Positions 25,073 through 34,811 of a stretch of DNA of 64,000 bases are shown here, piece by piece; positions within the stretch are counted from its first letter, which is position 1, and every line of letters starts with the position of its first letter. The translations under genes and the position numbers were made by a program. The notes under the pieces are model-generated. The model was not told the DNA's origin, ran no database searches, and saw only the letters and a list, made by a program, of their open reading frames with translations. Source of the DNA: Bacteroides bouchesdurhonensis (GTDB lineage Bacteria > Bacteroidota > Bacteroidia > Bacteroidales > Bacteroidaceae). The stretch spans positions 3,326,577 to 3,390,576 of the forward strand of contig NZ_LT707006.1 of the NCBI RefSeq assembly GCF_900155865.1, written 5' to 3'.

Positions 25073-26380
25073 ATGAATACACAATACTGGGAAGAAGAAA
25101 TAGAAACCATGAGTCGTGAGAAGTTGAATGAATTACAACTTCAACGTCTCAGGAAAACAATCAGTATAGCTGCAAATGCTCCATATTATAAAGAAGTTTT
25201 CAACAAACATGGCATCACTGCAAATAGCATACAAACTTTAGACGACATTCGTAAAATACCTTTTACGACAAAGGCTGATATGCGTGCTCACTACCCTTTT
25301 GGCTTGGTGGCAGGCGACATGAAAAACGATGGGGTACGTATCCACTCTTCCAGCGGTACAACCGGAAATCCTACAGTCATCGTACATTCGCAACATGACC
25401 TTGATTCTTGGGCAAATCTGATAGCTCGTTGCCTCTATATGGTTGGCATTCGAAAAACTGATGTATTCCAAAACAGCTCCGGATATGGTATGTTTACAGG
25501 AGGATTGGGCTTCCAATATGGTGCCGAACGCCTCGGTTGCTTAACAGTACCTGCCGCAGCCGGAAATAGTAAACGTCAGATTAAGTTTATCAATGATTTC
25601 AAAACAACAGCCTTACACGCAATCCCAAGTTATGCAATTCGTTTAGCTGAAGTTATCCAGGAAGAAGGGCTTGATGCTGCAGGGACAACATTAAAAACAT
25701 TGGTTATTGGTGCTGAGCCTCATACGGATGAACAACGCAGGAAGATAGAAAAGATGTTAGGAGTAAAAGCTTACAATAGCTTTGGCATGACGGAAATGAA
25801 TGGACCTGGGGTTGCTTTCGAATGTCAGGAACAAAACGGAATGCATTTTTGGGAAGATTGTTATCTTGTGGAAATTATTGATCCTGAAACGGGTAACCCT
25901 GTACCTGATGGAGAAATCGGAGAATTGGTACTTACCACTCTTGATCGTGAAATGATGCCTCTAATTCGTTATCGTACCCGCGATTTAACCCGCATTCTTC
26001 CAGGTAAATGTCCTTGTGGTCGTACTCATTTACGTATTGATCGTATCAAAGGTCGTAGTGATGATATGTTCATCATAAAAGGAGTTAATATCTTCCCAAT
26101 GCAGGTTGAGAAAATTCTAGTACAGTTCCCTGAACTTGGTAGCAACTACCTCATTACATTAGAGACTGTTAATAATCAGGATGAAATGATTGTTGAGGTT
26201 GAATTAAGTGATCTGTCTACGGATAATTATATTGAACTGGAAAAAATTCGTAAAGAAATAACTCGGCAATTAAAAGATGAAATACTAGTTACTCCTAAAG
26301 TAAAACTAGTTAAAAAGGGCACACTTCCACAAAGTGAAGGAAAAGCCGTACGAGTAAAAGATCTAAGAAATAACCAATAG
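25073..26380 (+). CDS. paaK: Phenylacetate-CoA ligase
   Basis: 435 residues, the usual PaaK length. AMP-binding motifs are visible: HSSSGTTGNPTVIVHS (P-loop), an AYNSFGMTEMNGPGV segment (A5), RYRTRDLTRI, and the C-terminal DRIKGRSDDMFIIKG hinge and NIFPMQVE segment. It joins phenylacetate or other aryl-acetates to CoA with ATP cleavage. Coupled to IorAB it links aryl-acetate, aryl-acetyl-CoA and aryl-pyruvate, so gut aryl acids can be salvaged to Phe, Tyr or Trp, or amino acids can be fermented for ATP. Which direction dominates is inference. Confidence 0.93.
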   Translation: MNTQYWEEEIETMSREKLNELQLQRLRKTISIAANAPYYKEVFNKHGITANSIQTLDDIRKIPFTTKADMRAHYPFGLVAGDMKNDGVRIHSSSGTTGNPTVIVHSQHDLDSWANLIARCLYMVGIRKTDVFQNSSGYGMFTGGLGFQYGAERLGCLTVPAAAGNSKRQIKFINDFKTTALHAIPSYAIRLAEVIQEEGLDAAGTTLKTLVIGAEPHTDEQRRKIEKMLGVKAYNSFGMTEMNGPGVAFECQEQNGMHFWEDCYLVEIIDPETGNPVPDGEIGELVLTTLDREMMPLIRYRTRDLTRILPGKCPCGRTHLRIDRIKGRSDDMFIIKGVNIFPMQVEKILVQFPELGSNYLITLETVNNQDEMIVEVELSDLSTDNYIELEKIRKEITRQLKDEILVTPKVKLVKKGTLPQSEGKAVRVKDLRNNQ

Positions 26381-26399
26381 TATTTTTCAATTTATCAGT

Positions 26400-26450
26400 G
26401 TGCTAATATGCCAATTTATACTGCTCCAGCAGTCATAGGCATATTAGCAC
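26400..26450 (+). terminator. Perfect 13-bp hairpin between paaK and xpt
   Basis: GTGCTAATATGCC (26400-26412) pairs exactly with GGCATATTAGCAC (26438-26450). The loop holds a second small hairpin ACTGCT-CC-AGCAGT (26420-26433). There is no T-run after it. It may end the ior-paaK transcript or act as a folded leader 18 bases before the xpt start codon. Confidence 0.55.
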
Positions 26451-26468
26451 ATTATTAATTCATATATC

Positions 26469-27038
26469 ATGCAATTATTAAAAAAAAGAATCCTGCAAGA
26501 TGGAAAATGCTACGAAGGAGGTATCCTAAAAGTAGATAGCTTTATAAATCATCAAATGGATCCTATACTGATGAAGTCAATCGGAGTTGAGTTTGTGCGA
26601 CGTTTCGCAGCGACCAACGTCAATAAGATTATGACTATTGAAGCAAGTGGCATTGCTCCTGCTATCATGACAGGTTATTTAATGGATCTTCCTGTTGTGT
26701 TTGCCAAAAAGAAATCACCTAAAACCATCCAAAATGCTTTGAGCACTACCGTACACTCCTTCACTAAAGATCGTGACTACGAAGTAGTAATAAGTGCCGA
26801 TTTCCTTACTCCTAATGACAATGTACTCTTTGTCGATGATTTCCTAGCGTATGGAAATGCAGCATTAGGCATTCTTGATCTTATTAAACAATCTGGAGCC
26901 AATTTAGTCGGGATGGGATTCATCATTGAGAAAGCCTTTCAAAATGGTCGAAAAATACTAGAAAAAAAAGGAGTACGTGTAGAAAGTTTAGCAATCATAG
27001 AGGATTTATCCAATTGCAGCATAAAAATGAAGGATTAA
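26469..27038 (+). CDS. xpt: Xanthine phosphoribosyltransferase
   Basis: 189 residues, the exact family length. The PRPP-binding loop is [18 protein letters not shown] (about residues 118-136), and the N-terminus [23 protein letters not shown] is split by a short distance from SFINHQMDP, as in Bacillus Xpt. It converts xanthine and PRPP to XMP in purine salvage. Its stop overlaps the stop of the convergent EFR1 gene by four bases. Confidence 0.92.
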   Translation: MQLLKKRILQDGKCYEGGILKVDSFINHQMDPILMKSIGVEFVRRFAATNVNKIMTIEASGIAPAIMTGYLMDLPVVFAKKKSPKTIQNALSTTVHSFTKDRDYEVVISADFLTPNDNVLFVDDFLAYGNAALGILDLIKQSGANLVGMGFIIEKAFQNGRKILEKKGVRVESLAIIEDLSNCSIKMKD

Positions 27039-27802
27039 TACTGATTGGGATTGAAATAATGCCCTTTTCCTTTGGTCCTTTTCCCATATTGCACCGCTTG
27101 TTGGGGACAAACATGGTAACACGCCAAACAAGAGGTGCAACTTCTTCCCCAAACAGGCTTCCCATCTTGCATTAAAATATTATCCACTGGACAAGATTTT
27201 TCACAACGTTTACATCCAACACACTTATCTGTCGTCCAGAAGTTCTTAGGGGACATTTGAAAGCGATTAAATAAAGGATTAATAATTTTTGTCTTAATAT
27301 AAGGAATACTCCCCTCTTTACAAAAGAATACTGCCTCCTTTCTATTTATCAATTCATTAATTCTATGGAGTTCACCAATGGCATTCTCCAGCTTTTTCTC
27401 TTCTAGTTCCTTACTATCGACATCAAATCCAGGAAACAATACATAATTATTAGGCATAATCACAGAAAAACCGGCATGACATTTCCATCCCTTCAATGAC
27501 AAAGCTTTCATAAGAACTTGCTGAGTAAGCCCAATATCATCACCACAAGAACATACAAAGAAAAGATATTGCCCCTGATAGTTCTCTAATGACATTTGCT
27601 TGATAAAACGCAATACAATTTCAGGAGGGGCCCAAGAATAAACAGGAAAGACAAGCCCAATCTTCTCGTCCTTCTCTAAACAAAATTCCATATTCCCATC
27701 TTTCAAAACTTCAGGAATAAAAATTAAATCTTCTTGTTGATTACTAGATAATTGATTAGCAATCCATTTTGAGTTACCTGTACCAGAGAAATAAAATATC
27801 AT
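27035..27802 (-). CDS. EFR1-family ferredoxin (flavodoxin domain plus two [4Fe-4S] clusters)
   Basis: 255 residues. Residues 1-150 are a flavodoxin-like domain starting [17 protein letters not shown] (FMN phosphate loop SGTGNS) with [10 protein letters not shown]. Residues about 190-245 carry two ferredoxin motifs, [16 protein letters not shown] and [16 protein letters not shown]. The architecture is the EvpB/EFR1-type single-chain electron carrier of anaerobes. It could accept electrons from IorAB, whose own ferredoxin domain is absent, but the gene is on the other strand and this is inference. Confidence 0.88.
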   Translation of the reverse strand: MIFYFSGTGNSKWIANQLSSNQQEDLIFIPEVLKDGNMEFCLEKDEKIGLVFPVYSWAPPEIVLRFIKQMSLENYQGQYLFFVCSCGDDIGLTQQVLMKALSLKGWKCHAGFSVIMPNNYVLFPGFDVDSKELEEKKLENAIGELHRINELINRKEAVFFCKEGSIPYIKTKIINPLFNRFQMSPKNFWTTDKCVGCKRCEKSCPVDNILMQDGKPVWGRSCTSCLACYHVCPQQAVQYGKRTKGKGHYFNPNQY

Positions 27803-27814
27803 AGGAAAGTATAT

Positions 27815-28000
27815 AAAAAAGCCGCATCGACGATGTGATGAAACTCTGATAGAACAAGATTTGAGTGCCCGTCCTCTTTGTAATCCACCGGCTTAAAGCT
27901 GTCCCGAAGGATGTGGCCCGCCATTGAAGATCGAAGCTTTCTCGGTATATCAGATTAATTTGAAGAGTTTCCCGATCCAGTCGATACGGCTAATATTTTT
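27815..28000 (-). ncRNA. ssrS: 6S RNA / Bacteroidales-1 RNA
   Basis: A GC-rich island of about 185 bases in an AT-rich gap, downstream of rplT on the same strand. Read on the minus strand, GCCGTATCGA (27990-27981) pairs with TCGATGCGGC (27830-27821) with one wobble to close the molecule. Just inside, GAAACTCT pairs perfectly with AGAGTTTC. A TCC-TTCG-GGA tetraloop lies in the centre. The 3' strand of the closing stem is followed by six T, making a terminator. A consensus promoter sits just upstream. The closing stem, open middle and rplT-adjacent position fit the Bacteroidales-1 motif, which has been linked to 6S RNA, the RNA mimic that binds RNA polymerase holoenzyme in stationary phase. The exact 5' end is approximate. 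Confidence 0.82.
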
Positions 28001-28006
28001 GTATCA

Positions 28007-28037
28007 CAAATATACTAACAATCTATTAGAATAACAA
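28007..28037 (-). promoter_or_regulatory. Promoter of the 6S-like RNA
   Basis: On the minus strand TTG at 28037-28035, 20 bases, then TATATTTG at 28014-28007. This is a textbook Bacteroides promoter; the start should be near 28000. Confidence 0.75.
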
Positions 28038-28102
28038 GAAAAAAAGGAATTTTGTTGTCTATCTAACATTTTTTTAATCCTTTCTCTCTTTTCCATAAAA
28101 GA

Positions 28103-28137
28103 AAAGTGTCAGTAATCTGATAGAAAACTGACACTTT
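28103..28137 (-). terminator. Terminator of the infC-rpmI-rplT operon
   Basis: AAAGTGTCAGT and ACTGACACTTT form a perfect 11-bp stem (28127-28137 with 28103-28113). Read on the minus strand it is followed by a T-rich TTCTTTT. It lies 23 bases after the rplT stop. Confidence 0.8.
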
Positions 28138-28159
28138 GTAAATCATAAACTGTTGAAAC

Positions 28160-28510
28160 TTAAGCAGCTTTCGCCTTTGCAACTACAGCTTTGAAAGCTT
28201 CCGGATGGTTCATAGCTAAATCAGCCAGAACTTTACGGTTTATTTCAATACCGACCTTGTGCAAACCGCCCATCAATTTAGAATAAGACATTCCTTCGAG
28301 ACGTGCAGCAGCATTGATACGTTGTATCCAAAGAGCGCGGAAGTTTCTTTTCTTGTTTCTACGGTCACGGAACGCGTAAGTCAAACCCTTTTCCCAAGTG
28401 TTTTTAGCTACGGTCCATACATTTTTTCTTGCACCAAAGTAACCTCTGGTCAATTTCAAAATTTTCTTTCTTCTTGCTTTTGAAGCAACATGATTTACTG
28501 ATCTTGGCAT
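28160..28510 (-). CDS. rplT: 50S ribosomal protein L20
   Basis: 116 residues, full length for L20. The N-terminal basic helix ([23 protein letters not shown]) and the core [21 protein letters not shown] are as in other bacteria. It binds 23S rRNA early in 50S assembly. It is the last gene of infC-rpmI-rplT; in many bacteria L20 also represses this operon, but no leader structure for that was identified here. Confidence 0.97.
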   Translation of the reverse strand: MPRSVNHVASKARRKKILKLTRGYFGARKNVWTVAKNTWEKGLTYAFRDRRNKKRNFRALWIQRINAAARLEGMSYSKLMGGLHKVGIEINRKVLADLAMNHPEAFKAVVAKAKAA

Positions 28511-28609
28511 AGTTTTACTTTTTTAGAATGTTAGCGCCGTTACTTCACGCAACGAACTTTAGGCTAATGCATTCGGTTAATACTTTAATAATACTTTGTA
28601 CGCTTTTGA

Positions 28610-28807
28610 TTACTTCATTGCTAAGAGTTCCTTAACCTGGCTTACATTTGTTACATCAACAGTTGTAGAGTAGCACAGATTTCTTTTTCTCTTCTTAGTT
28701 TTCTTAGTCAAAATGTGACTGTGAAAAGCGTGCTTTCTTTTGATTTTACCTGTTCCGGTAAGGGTAAACCTTTTTTTAGAACCGGAGTTAGTCTTCATCT
28801 TTGGCAT
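28610..28807 (-). CDS. rpmI: 50S ribosomal protein L35
   Basis: 65 residues from ATG 28807, which gives the canonical [14 protein letters not shown] start. A longer reading from 28849 adds 14 residues not found in the family and is rejected. The basic [20 protein letters not shown] core is typical. It lies between infC and rplT as in most bacteria. Confidence 0.96.
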   Translation of the reverse strand: MPKMKTNSGSKKRFTLTGTGKIKRKHAFHSHILTKKTKKRKRNLCYSTTVDVTNVSQVKELLAMK

Positions 28808-28875
28808 CTTACTTATTTTTAAATTATTAAATATATAATGGCAACGCACTATACCTGCGCGTTACGCATTCTTTT

Positions 28876-29478
28876 TTATTCATCATCTTCTTCAGACTGC
28901 TCAGCTTTCTGTGCAGGAGCAACAGGTTTCGGAGACATAGGCTTTTTAGGAGCCTCTTTCTTTTTTGGAGAAAGCTGAATAGTCATACGCTTACCTTCCA
29001 GTATAGGCATCTGATCTACTTTAGCATAATCTTCAAGATCATTAGCAAAACGAAGCAATAATACTTCACCCTGTTCCTTGAAAAGGATTGAACGACCTTT
29101 GAAAAACACATATGCTTTCACTTTATCACCGTCTTCCAAAAAACCTTTTGCATGCTTCAACTTAAAGTTGTAATCATGATCATCAGTCTGAGGACCGAAA
29201 CGGATTTCCTTTACATTCACCTTCACCTGTTTGGCTTTCTGCTCTTTCTGACGTTTCTTTAACTGATAAAGAAATTTAGAGTAATCAATAATACGACAAA
29301 CAGGGGGTTGAGCATTGGGTGAAATTTCCACTAAATCCAAATCTTTCTCTTCAGCCATCTTCAAAGCCTGGAAAATAGGATATACTTTCGGTTCGCTATC
29401 ATCGCCCACAATGCGGACTTCCTTGGCACGAATCTGTTCATTGATTCTGTATTGCCCTTTTAAAGTGTCATTCTTCAT
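28876..29478 (-). CDS. infC: Translation initiation factor IF-3
   Basis: 200 residues from ATG 29478. The N-domain [20 protein letters not shown] and the linker rich in Lys ([20 protein letters not shown]) lead to the C-domain with [20 protein letters not shown]. The last 25 residues are a Pro/Ala/Lys and acidic tail (ending EQSEEDDE) common to Bacteroidota IF-3 but absent in E. coli. It controls start-codon choice and subunit splitting. It follows thrS by 70 bases. Confidence 0.97.
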   Translation of the reverse strand: MKNDTLKGQYRINEQIRAKEVRIVGDDSEPKVYPIFQALKMAEEKDLDLVEISPNAQPPVCRIIDYSKFLYQLKKRQKEQKAKQVKVNVKEIRFGPQTDDHDYNFKLKHAKGFLEDGDKVKAYVFFKGRSILFKEQGEVLLLRFANDLEDYAKVDQMPILEGKRMTIQLSPKKKEAPKKPMSPKPVAPAQKAEQSEEDDE

Positions 29479-29548
29479 TAAAAACGTTTACTTCCTAGTT
29501 TGATCTTTTTATTGTTTACTTATTATTTATCATGAAACGGCTGCAAAG

Positions 29549-31489
29549 TTACCATTTATTTATCATATTCTGAACTTCTTCATTCAGAATTTTAGCAAAT
29601 TCTTCATATTTCATGGTTCCTTTGTCTCCTTCGCCTTGTCTACGAACAGCAACTTCTCCATTTTCAGCTTCTTTTTCACCGACAATCAGCATATAAGGAA
29701 TACGTTTCATCTCATTATCACGGATCTTACGACCTATCTTTTCATTTCTATCATCAACAATTGCACGAATCTCATGTATTTTCAGATACATTTTTACTTG
29801 CTCTGCATATTCATTGAACTTTTCACTAATCGGTAGAATAGCAACTTGTTCAGGAGTCAGCCATAACGGGAACTTACCGGCAGTATGTTCAATCAATACA
29901 GCAACAAAACGTTCCATAGATCCGAATGGCGCACGATGGATCATTACCGGACGATGTTTCAGGTTATCAGAACCCATATATTCCAATTCAAAACGTTCCG
30001 GCAAATTATAGTCCACCTGAATAGTACCTAACTGCCAACGACGACCGATAGCATCCTTCACCATAAAATCAAGTTTAGGACCATAGAAAGCAGCTTCACC
30101 ATATTCAATCTTAGCAGGCAAGCCTTTTTCCTCACAAGCCTCAATAATAGCTTGTTCTGCTCTTTCCCAATTCTCATCGCTTCCGATATACTTTTCACGG
30201 TTCACTTTATCACGTAAAGAGATCTGAGCTTCAAAATTAGCAAAGTTCATTGAACGGAAAACAATTGAAATGATATCCATTACACGAAGGAATTCATCCT
30301 TTACCTGATCCGGACGACAGAAAATATGTGCATCATCCTGTGTAAAGCTACGTACACGAGTCAATCCATGTAACTCACCACTTTGCTCATAACGGCAAAC
30401 TGTACCAAATTCTGCGATACGCAATGGAAGATCTTTATAAGAACGCGGAAAGTTCTTATAGATCTCGCAATGATGCGGACAGTTCATCGGTTTCAAGAAA
30501 TACTCTTCTCCTTCTTCCGGAGTATGGATAGGCTGAAAAGCATCTTTACCATATTTTGCATAGTGACCAGAAGTTACATAAAGCAATTTATTGCCAATGG
30601 GCGGAGTTATTACTTCCTGATAGTCATAACGTGTCTGGATACGACGTAAGAAATCCTGCAAACGCAAACGCAAAGCAGTACCTTTCGGCAACCACATCGG
30701 AAGCCCCTTACCTACTGTTTCAGAGAACATAAACAACTGCATTTCTTTACCAATCTTACGATGGTCACGTTTCTTAGCTTCTTCCAATAAAGTCAGATAT
30801 TCATCCAACATTTTCTTCTTAGGGAAGGTGATACCGTAGATACGTGTCAGCATTTTACGGTCTTCGTGCCCACGCCAATATGCTCCGGCCACAGTTGTCA
30901 GCTTTATAGCTTTAATAGGCGCAGTTGTCATCAAGTGAGGACCACGACAAAGATCTGTGAATGTACCTTGAGTATAAGTAGAAATATGTCCATCTTCCAA
31001 TTCAGAGATCAATTCACATTTGTATGTTTCACCACGATCACCAAACATTTTCAATGCATCCTCTTTAGAAATGCTTTTTCTTACTACTGCTTCTTTCTTC
31101 GCAGCCAATTCCATCATTTTAGCTTCGATGGCAGGAAGATCATTTTCCTTAATAACAGTTTCTCCCGGATCTACATCATAGTAAAAACCATTTTCAATGG
31201 CAGGTCCGATACCAAATTGAATACCTGGATAAAGTTCTTGTAAAGCTTCTGCCAACAAGTGAGCACTCGTATGCCAAAATGCATGTTTTCCTTCTTCATC
31301 ATCCCATTTATAAAGAACAAAGTTAGCATCTTCATTAATAGGACGTCCCAAATCATAAATCTCGCCATTTACTCCGCAGGCCAAAACATCCTGTGCCAAA
31401 CGCGAACTGATACTTTCTGCAATCTGCAAACCGTTCACTCCTTCGTTATATTCACGAACAGAGCCATCGGGAAACGTTATCTTTATCAT
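29549..31489 (-). CDS. thrS: Threonyl-tRNA synthetase
   Basis: 646 residues. Domains in order: TGS (1-60), the editing/second additional domain with [12 protein letters not shown], the class II core with [25 protein letters not shown] (motif 2) and [18 protein letters not shown] (motif 3), and an anticodon-binding domain from about 545. Zinc ligands are MNCPHH and the later His. It charges tRNA-Thr. Upstream of infC, the usual order. Confidence 0.97.
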   Translation of the reverse strand: MIKITFPDGSVREYNEGVNGLQIAESISSRLAQDVLACGVNGEIYDLGRPINEDANFVLYKWDDEEGKHAFWHTSAHLLAEALQELYPGIQFGIGPAIENGFYYDVDPGETVIKENDLPAIEAKMMELAAKKEAVVRKSISKEDALKMFGDRGETYKCELISELEDGHISTYTQGTFTDLCRGPHLMTTAPIKAIKLTTVAGAYWRGHEDRKMLTRIYGITFPKKKMLDEYLTLLEEAKKRDHRKIGKEMQLFMFSETVGKGLPMWLPKGTALRLRLQDFLRRIQTRYDYQEVITPPIGNKLLYVTSGHYAKYGKDAFQPIHTPEEGEEYFLKPMNCPHHCEIYKNFPRSYKDLPLRIAEFGTVCRYEQSGELHGLTRVRSFTQDDAHIFCRPDQVKDEFLRVMDIISIVFRSMNFANFEAQISLRDKVNREKYIGSDENWERAEQAIIEACEEKGLPAKIEYGEAAFYGPKLDFMVKDAIGRRWQLGTIQVDYNLPERFELEYMGSDNLKHRPVMIHRAPFGSMERFVAVLIEHTAGKFPLWLTPEQVAILPISEKFNEYAEQVKMYLKIHEIRAIVDDRNEKIGRKIRDNEMKRIPYMLIVGEKEAENGEVAVRRQGEGDKGTMKYEEFAKILNEEVQNMINKW

Positions 31490-31523
31490 AATATGATGAT
31501 GTTATATTTTCATAATTTGAACG

Positions 31524-31531
31524 CAAAAGTA
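31524..31531 (-). promoter_or_regulatory. -7 element for thrS
   Basis: TACTTTTG on the minus strand, about 35 bases before the ATG at 31489. The -33 position has no clear TTTG. Confidence 0.4.
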
Positions 31532-31571
31532 ACTAAATCTTTTGAGTTTTCTATTTTTTATCAAAAAAATG

Positions 31572-33605
31572 TTATTCTGGTTGTTCTGTAAAACGCTTGA
31601 TTACATTATATGCAGACACAATCCCCAGTTCACCAGCTTTACTCAAATCGGAAATACCCAGTTTATTATTACCTAAGAAAATATGAGTTAATCCACGGTT
31701 AAAGTAAGCATCTGCAAAATCCGGATCCAGCTCAATCGCTTTATCATAATCAGCCATTGCAGCACGATAGTCTTTCAACATTGCCGAAATATTGGCACGA
31801 TTATAATAAGCATATACAAAGTCCGGAGCTAAAGAAATAACCTTATCTAAATCTTTTCTCACTATCTCATAATCCACTGCACCAATTTCTTTAGCTGTAT
31901 TACCACCAGGCAAATCTGAATTATTGGCTTGTTCTGCCTTCTGATATTCCAATTGTTTACAACGAATCAGAGCACGCATAAAATAAGCCGGAAAGAACTT
32001 CTCATCTAACAGGATCGATTGCGTCAAGTCAGAAACTGCACTTGAGAAATCCTGCACTAAATAAAAATCAATTGCACGGGCAAAACGTTTTGCTGCACTC
32101 TTATCATCTTCTACAATAGCTGAAGTATGCGTATCAATCAAAGCGAAGTGAAATTTGACTTGCTCCTCAGACAATGGAGACTCCATATTCGTAATGAGAA
32201 GGCGTTTAGGAAGTATTCCCATACGATTCATATCATCAATAAATTTATGGAAATTCACAGAACGTTTTACATCACTCATCTTCTCATAATAAGTCAAAGC
32301 GAACAATGGTTCCAACTTAATATTCACATTCTTATCTTGTACACGTCCACGATAATCGCTCGTATAACGTTGATTTGTCTCCGAATCATCAGCAATTACT
32401 ATCTTACGATAGTTATTCATATTTTTATCAGACTTCTTACGAGTTTTATCTTCTTCTGCATCCTTGTCTTCTTCTCCTTTATTTTGAGCAACATCTTTAC
32501 TTACCACTCCGTTATGTTTATCTAACTGAGCTTTTATGACCTTAAACTCATCCTGTTCAGCCCCTTTACGATCTCCAATCTTTTTACGAGCTTCCGAACG
32601 TTGATAATATCCTGCCAAGAAATTAGGATATTGATCGATCACTGTTGAATAATCCTCGATAGCTCCACGATAATCCCCTATTTGAGCACGAAGCAGACCA
32701 CGATTAAAAACAGCCATCATATTATCCGGTTCCATCTTAATTACAAAATCAAAATCTTCAATAGCCCGATTATCATCCCCGACTCGTGCACGCAATAAAC
32801 CACGATTATAATGACCAATAAAGTTGTTAGGATCAATATCCAACGCCAAATCATAGTCATTCATCGCACCTCTCAAATTATTCTGATGGAACCGCGCCAA
32901 GGCACGATTTATATAATTTCCTGCATTTTTTGCACTCAAATGAATCGCGTGATCAAAATCAGATTCCGCTTCAGCATATTTTTCTTGTTGCAATTTAACA
33001 ATTGCTCTGGCAGCCCAAGCATCAGGATCATACTTATCTAATTCTAAAGCCTTATTAAAGTCTTCTAAGGCTGCAATTGTATCTTTCTGTTGCAAAGAGA
33101 CCTCTCCTCTCATAAGATAAGCTCTAGTATAACGCGGTGCAACCTTCATCAAACTCTCCAAATCATCTTTAGCTGCATCATAGTCCTTCTTTTGCATGTG
33201 AGATAATGTCAGATTATGCCACAAAGAAATATTCTCTGGATCATAATGCAAAGCCTGCTTATAATCTTCGATTGCCCCATCAAACTTACTCTGACGAATC
33301 CGTGCCAATCCACGAATCTGATAAGCACCAACAACAAATGGATTACGTTGGATAGCTGCATCGCAATCTGCTTCTGCTCCCTGAAAATCTTCTAAGTTAA
33401 TTTTCGCTAAGGCTCTAAAGAAATAGGGTTCGTACAGATAAGGTCTAGCATTAATCACCTGATTGAAATACTGAATAGAAAGCACATAATCCTCAAAATA
33501 AAGCGCATTCCGTGCGATAGTCATCACCCGTTCTGTATTAATCTGAGCATATACTAATGTGGGAAACAGCAATAAGACTGTTAGTATTCTTTTAATCATT
33601 GACAT
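31572..33605 (-). CDS. Exported tetratricopeptide repeat protein
   Basis: 677 residues with a signal peptide (IKRILTVLLLFPTLVYA, cleaved before QIN). From about residue 25 to 345 there are roughly nine TPR repeats with the A-x-x-D-F/Y-x-x-A-I and DP-N-x-x-A pattern (for example NFIGHYNRGLLRARVGD). A charged linker rich in Lys, Asp and Glu spans about 365-390. A further TPR pair sits at 600-665, where DYDKAIELDPDFADAYFNRG is a clear example. Such proteins act as periplasmic scaffolds. The start could also be the Met two codons later. Downstream is thrS; no clear functional link. Confidence 0.88.
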   Translation of the reverse strand: MSMIKRILTVLLLFPTLVYAQINTERVMTIARNALYFEDYVLSIQYFNQVINARPYLYEPYFFRALAKINLEDFQGAEADCDAAIQRNPFVVGAYQIRGLARIRQSKFDGAIEDYKQALHYDPENISLWHNLTLSHMQKKDYDAAKDDLESLMKVAPRYTRAYLMRGEVSLQQKDTIAALEDFNKALELDKYDPDAWAARAIVKLQQEKYAEAESDFDHAIHLSAKNAGNYINRALARFHQNNLRGAMNDYDLALDIDPNNFIGHYNRGLLRARVGDDNRAIEDFDFVIKMEPDNMMAVFNRGLLRAQIGDYRGAIEDYSTVIDQYPNFLAGYYQRSEARKKIGDRKGAEQDEFKVIKAQLDKHNGVVSKDVAQNKGEEDKDAEEDKTRKKSDKNMNNYRKIVIADDSETNQRYTSDYRGRVQDKNVNIKLEPLFALTYYEKMSDVKRSVNFHKFIDDMNRMGILPKRLLITNMESPLSEEQVKFHFALIDTHTSAIVEDDKSAAKRFARAIDFYLVQDFSSAVSDLTQSILLDEKFFPAYFMRALIRCKQLEYQKAEQANNSDLPGGNTAKEIGAVDYEIVRKDLDKVISLAPDFVYAYYNRANISAMLKDYRAAMADYDKAIELDPDFADAYFNRGLTHIFLGNNKLGISDLSKAGELGIVSAYNVIKRFTEQPE

Positions 33606-33624
33606 TTTATACTTGTAAACGTAG

Positions 33625-33632
33625 CAAAAATA
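33625..33632 (-). promoter_or_regulatory. -7 element for the TPR gene
   Basis: TATTTTTG on the minus strand, 20 bases before the start codon; no clear -33 element. Confidence 0.35.
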
Positions 33633-33675
33633 ATGCTTTTAGTTTACTTAACAGGGATATAAACGTTTTTTATCT

Positions 33676-34230
33676 TTATTTCACCTGTTTCATCTTATAA
33701 GAGCTACGCGCCTTTCCTTTCAACATCGCATTCAATTTTCCCTTTATCATTTGCTTACGAAGCGGAGAAAGATGATCAATGAACATTTTACCATCCAAAT
33801 GGTCAAATTCATGCTGCATTACACGAGCCAAATACCCTTCAACCTCTTCATCATGTTCTACAAAATTCTCATCCATATATTTTACACGAATTTTATTACC
33901 GCGCTTTACACTTTCATGAATACCGGGAAGACTCAAACAACCTTCTTCCATATTCACTTCTTCCCCTCCTACTTCTAAAATATGAGGATTAATATACGCC
34001 TTATTAAAATCTTTAAATTCCGGATAATCCTCAGAAAGCGGATCTAATGTAATGGTAACGACCCGAATCGGAAGACCAATCTGTGGTGCAGCCAATCCTA
34101 CGCCGTCAGCGTTTACCATCGTTTCAAACATATTTGCTATAAGTTCTTTCAAGTTCGGATAATCCGGTGTTATGTCCTCTGCCACCTTTCTCAATACAGG
34201 CTGACCATATACATAAATAGGTAAAATCAT
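33676..34230 (-). CDS. def: Peptide deformylase
   Basis: 184 residues. All three family motifs are present: [18 protein letters not shown] and QHEFDHLDG, which carry the Cys and two His metal ligands and the catalytic Glu. It removes the formyl group from new proteins. It follows ruvX by 39 bases and probably shares its transcript. Confidence 0.96.
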   Translation of the reverse strand: MILPIYVYGQPVLRKVAEDITPDYPNLKELIANMFETMVNADGVGLAAPQIGLPIRVVTITLDPLSEDYPEFKDFNKAYINPHILEVGGEEVNMEEGCLSLPGIHESVKRGNKIRVKYMDENFVEHDEEVEGYLARVMQHEFDHLDGKMFIDHLSPLRKQMIKGKLNAMLKGKARSSYKMKQVK

Positions 34231-34269
34231 ATTTTATAATCTACTAAAAAATTAAGTTATTCTTTTTAA

Positions 34270-34686
34270 TTAAAAACGTTTACTCTCCAAATATGTTTGC
34301 AGAATAATAGTTGCACTAATCTCGTCAACCAATGCTTTATTTTGCCGATCCTTCTTCTTCAATCCGGCTTCTAGTATTGTACGATGAGCCATGACAGAAG
34401 TGAAACGCTCATCTACATATTCAATAGGCATATCCGGCAATTTCTTCTTGAGAGCACGTACAAATGGTTCAATATTCTTCATGTTCTCCGAAGCTTCATT
34501 GTTCATTTGCTTGGGAAGCCCTATAATAATACGCTCAACCGGCTCCTTCGATACATAATCAAGGATAAACGTCAATAACTGATGCGTAGGCACTGTTGTT
34601 AAACCATTAGCAATCATCTGTAAAGTATCGCTAACTGCTATCCCTGTACGCTTTCTACCGTAATCAATGGCAATTATTCTACTCAT
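34270..34686 (-). CDS. ruvX: Holliday-junction resolvase-like protein RuvX (YqgF)
   Basis: 138 residues. It has the RNase H-like start IIAIDYGRKRTGIAVSD (catalytic Asp7), the VERIIIGLPKQMN segment, VDERFTSVMAH with an acidic residue, and a final KALVDEISATIILQTYL carrying the last Asp. Family members process pre-16S rRNA and were first proposed as junction resolvases. Confidence 0.94.
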   Translation of the reverse strand: MSRIIAIDYGRKRTGIAVSDTLQMIANGLTTVPTHQLLTFILDYVSKEPVERIIIGLPKQMNNEASENMKNIEPFVRALKKKLPDMPIEYVDERFTSVMAHRTILEAGLKKKDRQNKALVDEISATIILQTYLESKRF

Positions 34687-34695
34687 AATGGGTTA

Positions 34696-34703
34696 CAAAA
34701 ATA
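34696..34703 (-). promoter_or_regulatory. -7 element for ruvX-def
   Basis: TATTTTTG on the minus strand, 10 bases before the ATG at 34686, implying a nearly leaderless message. -33 element not obvious. Confidence 0.35.
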
Positions 34704-34753
34704 CGATTTATATTCGAATTCCATCCTTATTCAAATCAAATAATAACAAAAAA

Positions 34754-34778
34754 GGGTGTCCGACATCGTCAAACACCC
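34754..34778 (-). terminator. Terminator of ompA
   Basis: On the minus strand GGGTGT and ACACCC form a 6-bp stem around a 13-base loop, followed at once by TTTTTTG. It lies about 35 bases after the OmpA stop. Confidence 0.75.
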
Positions 34779-34811
34779 CTTCATTATAGAGTTTATTACT
34801 TTTAATAACCC

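Noticed and set aside
26400..26468. Purine riboswitch before xpt
   Set aside because: The conserved purine-aptamer junction and kissing-loop sequences are not seen; only nested simple hairpins are present.
27821..28000. SRP RNA or tmRNA
   Set aside because: No GGTCAGG...GGAAGCAGCC core for SRP and no tRNA-like ends or tag reading frame for tmRNA; closing-stem design and rplT neighbourhood fit 6S/Bacteroidales-1 better.
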